This document shows positions 55,256 through 64,000 of a stretch of 64,000 bases of DNA, piece after piece. The position numbers were made by a program, and so were the translations under genes. Position 1 is the stretch's first letter. Every line of letters begins with the position of its first letter. Origin of the DNA: Anastrepha obliqua (taxonomy: Eukaryota > Arthropoda > Insecta > Diptera > Tephritidae); the NCBI RefSeq assembly GCF_027943255.1, contig NC_072893.1, positions 37,532,001 to 37,596,000 on the forward strand, given 5' to 3'. The notes below the pieces were generated by a model. The model saw only the letters and a program-made list of their open reading frames with translations, was not told where the DNA came from and searched no databases.

Positions 55256-55719
55256 AATATTTTTAAGGCAAACGCTGAATGTATAGTCTATTTGTAGCTA
55301 AAATTTATATGCTGATCACCTAAACGGAAGTAGTTTATTAGTGTTTATTAACGACATAATTTCAATGTGCGAGTGCTTAGTATTAAGGGATGCTACTTGT
55401 TTGCAACTTATTGCAGCTGTAAGTACGCTGGCGCGTATGAGTTATATAAATTTAGGTATGAGTTCTGAATATAAAAGCCCTCCAAAGGACTTATTTTATA
55501 TCTAAATATACCTATATAAAGCCTATATATCTATAAACGTGCTTTTATATAATACTTAAGAGACAGCAAAACGTTAGTAATGCAAAACTTTTATTAATAA
55601 ATTCCTACTTATTTATTCCCCACACGACTGCAAGCACATAATCAAACTTCATGCACGAGTGCGGAAGACAACTTCGAACAATCATATTGATACTGATGTA
55701 TATATATATATATATGCAC
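55256..55719. other. Unassigned DNA with (TA)n
   Basis: Short TA microsatellite at 55697-55713; otherwise featureless. Confidence 0.5.
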
Positions 55720-58640
55720 ATTAGGGTGCATCGCAATTATACAATTTATTATATTTTAGGAGTTTCAGCAAAACAATTTGGAAAAATATTAAGATTTACA
55801 TGAGCAGGGGCGGTTAATAAAAGTAAGTAAATAAATTTGGTTCCGGAAAACATTTTTTTTTTTTTTTTTCAAAATAATATCAGATTTTTTATGCTACAAA
55901 TTCTATTTACTATCAAAATCATCCAATTTTGTTTTTGAATAACTTTTTTACTAAACAAACAAACTGATTTTGAGTGATGGAAATCTTCATTTTGATCTTT
56001 TTACGCGCTCTGTTGCTTATCTGTACGACACTACGTTGCAAAAATTATAAATATTCCGATAGATTAGAGCAGGCTGAAGCGGTTGTGCTGTGGGAGCTTG
56101 TTGTTGTTGTTGTAGCAGTAAGAGAAGCACCGTCAGTGCTTGTAGATTGTATAATTGGTCGTTTTCGTCAGGCTCATCTAAAGGTAGGCCCAGGAAACAT
56201 GTTGTTTCGACAGGTTGGGTCCAGAGGGAGCTTGTCCCTATCTCTTCTAAAACGAATGTGAGCTTTTGAGAAGTTCTAGAATATCTCTGATTTCTGTAGA
56301 AGTGAAATCTTCCAATTCCTTAAAAAAATTGTCTGTTCTCAATCGTAAATCTACGTCTGGATAGAGCAGAATAATGACACAAAAGGTGCAAGATTATCTC
56401 TTCCTCTTCCTCATCTAGGCAGCTTCTATGGAAGTCATGCGTTTTCACACCCATCCTGTGGACGTGCCTACCTCGTTATGACCGAAATCATTGTGTAAAC
56501 TGTGATTACTTTGACTTAGCAGAGATTCTGTGCATTTAGCATTGAGAGTCGGCCACAGTCGATGGGCGAATTTGCAGGTGGCTTCATAATGACATCTTTC
56601 GTTTGCTTTCATTACGATTTCTTCAAGGATAAGTGGCTTACATATTTGTAAGGGTGTGACTATGTCATTGTGTGTGTAGTCATCGGTCAATTTGGTGCCG
56701 AAACTCGCTAGTTCATCGGCTCTGCAATTACCCTGAATGTCGCGATGGTCAGGAGCCCATATTACCCTCTAGATGATATGACTCAGTCATCTCGTTAAGA
56801 TATGTGCGGCATTTCACAGCTACCTTGGAAGCTGTCGACTGCTTTGTGAGGGAATTTTATCACCACCTGGCTATCAGTGAAAATGTGTATATCATCTCCA
56901 GATATGGCATCATACTTTACCAGTGTCACCGCTTTTATTATGGCCATCAGTTCAGGAACCCGAAAGCTGCAGCAGATCCCCAGATGTCCGGAATATACAC
57001 CTCCGCTCTCCTAGCTCTCGAGCTTTGACTCATCCGTATATACATGGATGGACACGCCCTGACTCACATTGTCCCGTTCCCACTCTTCCCTTTAGGGTAG
57101 AAGGATCGTGAACATTGTAGTGGCAATCGTAGTCGGTAGTGCTTAGCGCACCAGTCCGGGAAGCTCTAAAATGCTAGCCAAGATTTTACCGTGGTCGTAG
57201 TCCGTGTTTATTAATATCACATATAATACTTTCGAAGGTGTGGTTGACATCGCACCGGTTGTAGCAACAGATGCGAGCCTTTGAACCTTGTGAATTCTTT
57301 TGATGTTTACACCCTTCTCAAGGGCATTCCACCTTACTACAATACCATAGTTGAGACTTGGTCTACCTACTGTTGTGTATAACCAATGGTTCCAACACCC
57401 ATTTTTTCCTAATTAGCCTTCCGCAGGATTATAACGCCGTCATAGCTTTGCGTACCCTATCTGCGACTGTGAGACCCCAATTCAGCTTCCTCTCCAGCAC
57501 AAGGATATTTTGCCCTTTCTGTTATTGGAAATAAAGTGACAATATACAAAATATATGGACTCCAATGTTATTAATCGAGAATTTTAAGACTCTTAGAGGT
57601 GCTCCTGGGTGCGTGAAAAAAGACGAATTATATAAAAATCTCAATATGGTAAGTTAGAGTTGGGTAAAGAAGAGATATCATTTTTTTTTTGTGCACATGA
57701 GGAAGTTTAAAATAACTAATGCATCATCAAAGGAACCGTCGCCCACCTTGAAACCGCCGTCGTATTTCTTTGGAGTGACGTTTTATTTTCCTCATTACAA
57801 GGTCTCTTGTGTGCCTGCGCCCACGTCCCACTTTTCAATGCGGATGTTTTTTCCGCGAAACCACCGGTGATTTCCCACGTTTCCACGCTGCTTACCATCT
57901 TGCCCTATGTTTGCCATGAGTCTACGGAGTAGAAATGCTATCCTAGAGGCTTTCTCTGCTGCGTGTTTTATTTGCGTCCCATCTTATGCCAAGGTACTTT
58001 AGAGCCTTTTTTGTGGCTAGCGTATTTGAGCAAATTTGCATGCTAACTTCTAGTGGGATGTGCTTCTTGGTTGGAAGTATTCGCTCCGTTTTCTCAGTGG
58101 CTAATTTGAGGCCACATGTATCTAGCCACGTTTGTGTTCGTATCATGGCTTGGCTAAGTGTTCTTCAAGTTTTCGTGCTGTGATGACTGCGACGATATCG
58201 TCTGCATATTTGATTAGAGAAGTACTAGCAGACATTTCTATATTGATACTTATACTGCTCAGGATGTGACATCTATAACACGATAACATTCTAGGGTTCG
58301 ATAGGCGAGTTTGCGGTCTCGGAAATAATTCCCTAGCTCTAAGGTGGCTAATATGTCCGCCCGTCTTACGGTATTACATCTAAGGTGCCAATTAGAACTA
58401 TGCTTGTAGATTAAATATTGCCCTGTTGCACTGATTCTACGCTGTTTATGACAGTTCCGATTGTCCCCTTGTAGACTTTCCGCTTCTAAAGCAGTGCTGT
58501 CTTGCTGATAGTCCTCCGGGCTTCCATGGTTAACACCCTGTAACTCACTACTGAATGAAACAAACAAAAAATAGCAAAATAATTTATAATAAATTTTATA
58601 CATCCGACTTTTTCTTGAAGTGGGAATGTTGCACCCTAAT
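55720..58640 (-). mobile_element. DD34D mariner remnant hosting a retrotransposon
   Basis: Outer ends CATTAGGGTGCA at 55720 and its inverse at about 58640. Just inside the right end, the minus strand has the mariner leader TTTCATTCAGTAGTGAGTTA, CAGGGTGTTAACCATGGAAG, matching the leader at 9245-9310. Coding is cut after about three codons by the R1/LOA copy. The left part (55740-56055) is AT-rich 3' sequence. Confidence 0.6.
56060..58530 (-). pseudogene. R1/LOA-group retrotransposon, long decayed copy
   Basis: Minus strand, many frames: NYFRDRKLAYRTLECYRVID, LIKYADDIVAVITARKLEE (active site intact), RTQTWLDTCGLKLATEKTE, ALKYLGIRWDANKT, ILVLERKLNWGLTVADRVRK, WAPDHRDIQGNCRADELASF (RNase H end), FAHRLWPTLNAKCTESLLSQ and a degraded zinc-knuckle region. 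The 3' UTR shares CCCACAGCACAACCGCTTCA with 39572-40355, so same family. A (TTG)n run lies at 56100-56117. Confidence 0.8.
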
Positions 58641-59344
58641 GTACGTCAGTTTTCACGTGAAGTGCCTATGTGGGTTACTTAGCTTACTGAATTCTAAAAA
58701 CCATCTGCCATACTATATTCCTTAACATGTGTTTATAAATAGTTCGTTGGTTCCGCAACGCATTTGCATTGGATTCTCCACACTTTTGATTGATTGTGCT
58801 GTTTGCTGTTTCATATTATTCTTGCTTACGCAGATTCCGACAATTGTATCTGCAAATGTGAAATGCTCATCATGCAAGTAAAGCCGTTATTAATATCAAG
58901 CCGCCCACATTACAGGAAGAATTGAGTCGCAGTACTTGAGTGTCATAGAAAAAATGTATTGCCAGTGCGCTTTGTTGAGCTTCATGTGAAGCGAGTCGTT
59001 CAATGCACAAAGTCGTTCAATGCTTTGCAATATCATATTTCGTTAAATAAATTTCAATGCAAATTGAATTGAAGAAAAACGATTGGAATTCGTGCATTTG
59101 AAATGTGAAATGCTTAGCTGTAGAAAGTGGCTAAAAATAACTGATTTTAGTGAAGTAAAAATATATTTAGAATCAAATAATGTAAAAAAATCCTAAGGCG
59201 GTGGAGTATGGAAAAAGTCAACTAAAATGGATTGAGATGGAAAGGGACGAAATATAAGCAAATTGAATAGAATACAACAGATTTCTTCAGACGTATTTTG
59301 CGTATGAGGTTTGTCTTTTGTAAAAACCTCGTTTCTGTTGATTT
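58641..59344. other. Unassigned DNA
   Basis: No coding recognised. Confidence 0.4.
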
Positions 59345-60510
59345 GACTTGATTTATTTGGATATATTTTCACTAATAATTTACCTAGCTGGGATTCAGAT
59401 TCCAAACTGGCTACCTGCGAGGCTAGGAGGAATTGAATTGACACCAAGAACATTGACTAAATACCTAGGCATTGTTGGGGATAGCAAGCTGCCACGGAGA
59501 TTAAATGTAAAAGAAAGAGCAAAGAATTTCTAATTCCTTATACCCATACAGAAGAAAATCTTACCGAGGTAAAACTTAGGTCTTGAGGAGATAATCAACT
59601 CGCACATTGGATATGCATGGCGGTCATTAGACCAATAATGCTTTATGGTTCGCTGAGATGGTGGAAAGCGTGTGATAAAATGGCGTACGTTAAAAGATTG
59701 GTGAGCGTACAAAGGATTGCAAGGAAATGTGTAGCCGGCTCTACTAAAACCAGTCCAACAGCGACAATAGAAAGAATTATCTGCTGGCACCCAATCAAAC
59801 TAGTAGTAAGAAACTCAGCCACAAGATCTGCTCTACGATTGAAAATGTCAAGGCAATTCTCACAGAGACTTTCTGGTCACAGCAACATTTTGGATTCAAA
59901 CGCAGGGTCAGACTACGGAAATCCATGAGTTAAAATTGGCAAAAAGTCTAGCGTTACTATAAAGAGAAATAAATAGCAAAAGGATCCATATACCATTCAT
60001 ACAATTTCTTAACATATGCGTCCAAAATGGTGGAAGGAGTAGAAGCGGCTGTCTTTTGTCCCAAACTGGTGTCCGAAAGTCTTTCAGATGCCCTAATTAC
60101 TGAAGAATATTTCAAGCTGAAACGAATGACGCAAAAAAAGCGGCTGAATTAGCTATGGAATTAACTCCTCTTAATACTCGGACAAACATTTTCAAGCAAT
60201 TATGGCTCCTTGCACTGACTCGGAATGTGTTCTACAATGCATATCCCAAATGTGTGAACTCTGCGAAAATGGCCAGGTCACTATTTACAGGATACGAGAA
60301 CACAAAGGAATAAAGGAAAATGAGAGAGCCGATGAGTTGGCTAAGGCAAGTATTTGCTTCTTTCTGAAAAGGGAACTGAATGAGGAACCACTTATGGAAA
60401 CGCAGTCGACATGGAAACAATCAACCTCGTACAAAACTTTTGAAATTATGCTTAGGATTAGGAGTACGAAAACGAGAAACTTTATTTTATCGCAGTCTAG
60501 GAAATAAAAT
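59345..60510 (+). pseudogene. R1/LOA-group retrotransposon, C-terminal part
   Basis: LTKYLGIVGDSKLPRRLNVK, then MAVIRPIMLYGSLRWWKACD, YVKRLVSVQRIARKCVAGST, RNSATRSALRLKMSRQF and, after a decayed RNase H, EHKGIKENERADELAKA and SQSRK before a stop at 60505-60507. The RNase H PGH box reads REHKG. Several frameshifts; 5'-truncated. Confidence 0.75.
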
Positions 60511-62180
60511 AATTAATGAAATAAAAAATTATTTGATTAAAAAGTTATAAAAATATTTTCTCTGACAAACAAATACAAGAAAAAATTCATTCGAAAAATC
60601 GGGAATAATAAAAAATTATTTCATTCAAATAATATAAAAAATTATTTCCTTAAAAATGTACAAAAAATTATTCTATTAAACAATAATGTAAAATAATTTC
60701 ATTTAAAAATTAGAAATATGACTTCATAAAAAATTGTTGTAATAATTTCATTACTCTATTACTAAAAAATATTTTCTTTGAAAATATCGTACAAAAAAAT
60801 TTCATTAAAAAATAAAAAAAAATATTCCCGGAAAAAACTTTTAAGTTATAATTTCTTTCAAAATAGAGATACAAATTTTTTTATGACTATGAAAAACGAA
60901 ATTGTTTCTTAAAAAAAATCCTCAGTCATAATTTCCATTTATAATAAAAACATATTTCATAAAAAAAATATAAAAATACTTTCACCGATAAACATATATT
61001 GCAACAATAATTTCATTAAACAATTAGGAATAATTATTTTTTTTAAATAGTTCATTAAAAAAGTATAAAAAATTATTTCACTAAAAAATTAATTTCATAC
61101 AAAAAAATTTCGTATTAATTTCAATACCCAATTATGAACACATATTTTCTTGGAAAATAATGTCCAAAAAAATTTCATTAAAAAAAAAATATTTCTTTAA
61201 AAAAATTTAGAGTTATAATTTTTTTCAAAATAGAAACAAAAAAACATTTATTATGCATAAGAAAAACTATTTCTTCAAAAAAGTATACAATAATAATTTC
61301 TCTAAATAATATAAACATATTTCATTAAAAAACTATAAAAATATTTATTTTCTCTGAAAAAAAAATATACAATAAAAATTTCATTTAAAAATATGCAAAA
61401 TTCATTAAAAACATTGACAATAAAAATTACTTGAAAAATTATGAAAAAATAATTTTACTGCAAAACTATAAAAAACTAATTTCTTAAAAAAAATTGTACA
61501 AGCATAATTTCATAAAACAATTGCAAAAAGAATTTCATTGAAAAAGTGGCAATAAAATTTTTTAAACATATATGAAAATTGTTGCATTAAAAATTAAAAA
61601 AAAAAAATGTATCCAAAAAAATTGACAGTACTAATTTCTTTAGCAAAATCATCAGCCACAATTTCATTACTAAATTATATTATTATAAAAAATAGTTTGT
61701 TCTTAAAAATATAAAATGTAATTTCATAAAAAATTAAAAATAAAAAAAATTTTTTTGAAAATTTTTTCATTACAAAATTATATAAAAGAATATTTTCTCT
61801 AAAAAAAAAATACATATTAATAATTTTATTAAAAAATTAGTAAAAAATATAATCTGCGCAAAGAAATATAGAGATATAATTTCTTTGTTAAAACAAAAAA
61901 ATACAAATTTCTTTAATAAATCTAATTATAATTTAAAAATATATTTTTTTTGGAAAAAATATGCAGTAATAAATTCATTAAAAAATTTCGAAATAACAAA
62001 AATTATTAAAAAAATATATTACCATTATATACATATTTTCATTCACTAAAAAATTGAAGGAAAATATATATAATTTCTTCAAACTAATACAGAGTTATAA
62101 TTTCTTTCACCTTCTTTCACTGTGAAAAAATAATTTCATAAAACATATACAGGAACTAGTATTTCTTCAAAAAAAAAAAA
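60511..62180. repeat. 1.7-kb degenerate A/T tract
   Basis: Almost only A and T with occasional C. Variants of AAAAATTATTTCATTAAAAA recur every 25-45 bp, so it looks like an old, degenerate minisatellite. No coding. Confidence 0.75.
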
Positions 62181-62213
62181 TATATATATACAGTGCACTC
62201 GCGATTATATTAA

Positions 62214-62935
62214 GGGGGGAGCCTGGTTTATGAGGTCTAAAAATTACACCACTTTGCGATTTTTTTTTTTTAAGGAAACAATTAATTTAGCACTGCAAAG
62301 TTTTTTCTATTTTTAATGAACATTTAAAAAGTATAAAAAATTTTTGTACTGGTTAAAATAAGTTGAAAAAAAGGTTTAGCATAGAAATTAGTAGAGCGCT
62401 GTAACGCTGGAGTTTCCAACTGGCGTACAAGATACAGCTCGTAATTATTATCTAAAGCAAAAAATTCAAATGGATTTCTAATTATTATGATTTTTTATTC
62501 TAGATGAACTAAGAAAACTGGAGGTTTTAAAGAAAAAAATGCCTTTCTATAAAAAAAATTTACTTCAACTTGGTATAAAAGTCTTGAAAATTTTTTTTTT
62601 ATCTATTTTGTTAGTTCAAATAGAAGAGAATTTAATACTGAAGGGAACAAGCTATGATTCATTTCAAAAGGTTCATTAGTTTTTTTTTTTATTCATGTAC
62701 GCCAATTCAAAGAAATCATAAAAATGAAAAGTCGAGAAAAGAAGATATAAAGTTTGTACTATAGCTGTCCGGTCACAGCGTAACTACCTAACGCTCGCCT
62801 ACCTTTGGCTTTGTATCTACGGAAATATTGAGAATTAGGCTCTGTAACTTTGTGTGAATATTCTGAAATATATTAGGAATCGCTTAAAACGAAAAAAAAA
62901 TTACTTTTTTTGACCTTATAAACCAGGTTCCCCCC
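62214..62935. mobile_element. TTAA-flanked element K3 (G-run TIR)
   Basis: TTAA at 62210-62213 and 62936-62939. TIR GGGGGGAGCCTGGTTTATGA, and the inverse at the right with 22 of 24 matching. 722 bp, AT-rich interior, no coding. Inserted in the 5' end of the Tigger element. Confidence 0.85.
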
Positions 62936-63296
62936 TTAACACCCCAATATATGAACACCCCAAAATATGAACATTTTTTCGCTGCCATTGAGTACTCTAA
63001 AATAGGTATGAACTTTTGGAAAAAGCTCTTAAATATGAACATTATTGATTTTCAAATTTCTATCGAGTTTCATGAGCCTAATAAATTGGGGAATCCCCTA
63101 GTTAATAAAATTTAAAATGAACTTAACCGTAGCTGAGAAATGCTTGCATTCACTCGCATACAAATGTACATGCTTTGCCTTCTCCTATGTTCAGTCGTCA
63201 ATACAAATTTGCAACTTCGAAAGTTTGTCATTTCATGCGAGCATAATTGGTACTTCATTTTTTTGCAAACAAATTTAATATTAATCAGTTTAAAAA

Positions 63297-64000
63297 ATGC
63301 ACAGAAAAAAGCATAAGTTTTTGACCTTAAGAGAAAAATCAGATATTGTAGAATATTTACGAAAGGGTCAAAATGTTACTAATTTATCGCGTAAATACAA
63401 TAAGGAGTGGCAAAGTCTACAATATGCGGAATTAATAAAAATAAAAATGCTATCTCTAAATGTATCAACAATACTTTTATCGGTCCTGGAAAGAGGAAAA
63501 CTTTACGTCATTCAGAGTACCCAAAGATGGAAAAATCTCTGAATCTCTTGAATTCAATGCCAGTGATGGATGGCTTCAAAATTTTAAAAAGAGATATGGC
63601 GTTCGGTTGTTCCAAGTTTCTGGAGAAAAACTATCTTCACAGCCCCAGTTAGTTGACCCATTCAAAAAGGCGTTAAAGATGAAAATGGAGGAGCTTGGAT
63701 TAAGTTGTGAGCAACTATACAACGCCGATGAATCCGGTTTATACTGGAAACTTTTTCCACAAAAGAGGTATGTGTCATTGTTAGAAAAAACTGCCCCAGG
63801 TGCAAAGATGGAAAAGCAAAGAGTAACTTTCTTGTGTTGTTCAAATGCGACAGGATCTCATCAACTCAAGCTTCTTGTAGTCGGAAAGGCTAAAAGTCCC
63901 CGTTGTTGTAAAGATTTTGATTGCACAGTGTATTATCGACATTCGAAATCCGCATGGATTTCTGCGGCTATTTTTAAAGATTGGTTCCACCGTTCATTCA
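63297..64000 (+). pseudogene. Tigger/pogo (jerky-like) DDE transposase, partial
   Basis: Three frames. 63297: KFLTLREKSDIVEYLRKGQN, VTNLSRKYN (CENP-B-type HTH). 63407: KSTICGINKNKNAI, GPGKRKTLRHSEYPKMEKSL. About 63514 to the window end is open: EFNASDGWLQNFKKRYGVRL, KMEELGLSCEQLYNADESGL (first catalytic D in NADES), then KQRVTFLCCSNATGSHQLKL and KSAWISAAIFKDWFH. About 30 codons of the second HTH are missing between KSL and FNASDGWL. The second and third catalytic acids lie outside the window. Confidence 0.85.

Larger units (their letters stand above)
62191..64000 (+). mobile_element. Tigger/pogo-type element, runs off the window
   Basis: TA then CAGTGCACTCGCGATTATAT at 62191. It is interrupted by K3, then resumes ACACCCCAATATATGAACAC and CCCAAAATATGAAC, which are tandem ATATGAACACCCC-type subterminal motifs. 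Transposase begins at 63297. The 3' end is outside the window. Confidence 0.8.

Overview
The window is animal nuclear DNA, most likely from a higher fly. AT-rich intergenic sequence is packed with nested transposable elements (TEs), and no intact host gene is visible. The TE mix points to a fruit fly of the tephritid type: DD41D (rosa-like) and DD37D mariners, a tRNA-headed SINE of a design I associate with tephritids, Helitrons with a CTAG 3' end, and RTE, R1/LOA and Jockey/CR1-group retrotransposons. The organism call is an inference from TE content only.

Layout. 0-7.2 kb: RTE relic, tRNA-derived SINEs, a DD37D mariner, a DD41D relic and two tail-to-tail retrotransposon pieces. 7.2-16 kb: mostly unassigned AT-rich DNA with a Tc3-like relic, a mariner N-terminus, a Harbinger-like end with a Myb/SANT ORF, a long-TIR MITE, a Helitron 3' end and a DD41D MITE. 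16.4-19.2 kb: a Helitron with a decayed helicase and a small intron-containing ORF. 19.9-22.4 kb: a CR1/Jockey-group element split by a TTAA-flanked element. 23.1-27.3 kb: a deleted DD41D mariner, then a foldback element holding a MITE that holds a second Helitron with a 12-unit minisatellite. 28-34 kb: RNase H and RTE relics, an eight-exon SAM-domain pseudogene inside possible terminal repeats, and a piggyBac relic.

35.6-43.9 kb: four Tc1/mariner copies, one DD37D copy split by an R1/LOA-group insertion with a 10-bp target duplication. 44-46 kb: an LTR with a proline-tRNA-like primer site, interrupted by an RTE-like copy. 46-51.7 kb: mariner, R1/LOA and piggyBac pieces, then a mariner invaded by a SINE and by a 5'-truncated RTE copy that keeps a 618-codon open frame and a perfect 12-bp target duplication. 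52-60.5 kb: a Jockey-group copy inside an RTE copy, an internally deleted piggyBac with intact TTAA ends, and an R1/LOA copy inside a mariner. 60.5-64 kb: an extreme A/T tract, then a Tigger/pogo element whose 5' end carries another TTAA/GGGG element and which runs off the window.

Two themes stand out. (1) Three otherwise different elements (20.7, 24.1 and 62.2 kb) share TTAA target duplications and G-run termini, suggesting one Kolobok-type mobilising activity. (2) Many insertions are precise enough to date by nesting; at 20.7 kb, removing the insert and one TTAA restores the reading frame of the host retrotransposon. Two intron-bearing ORFs (17.2-17.6 and 30.3-32.0 kb) are the only sequences that are not obviously TE machinery, and both lie inside apparent mobile elements.
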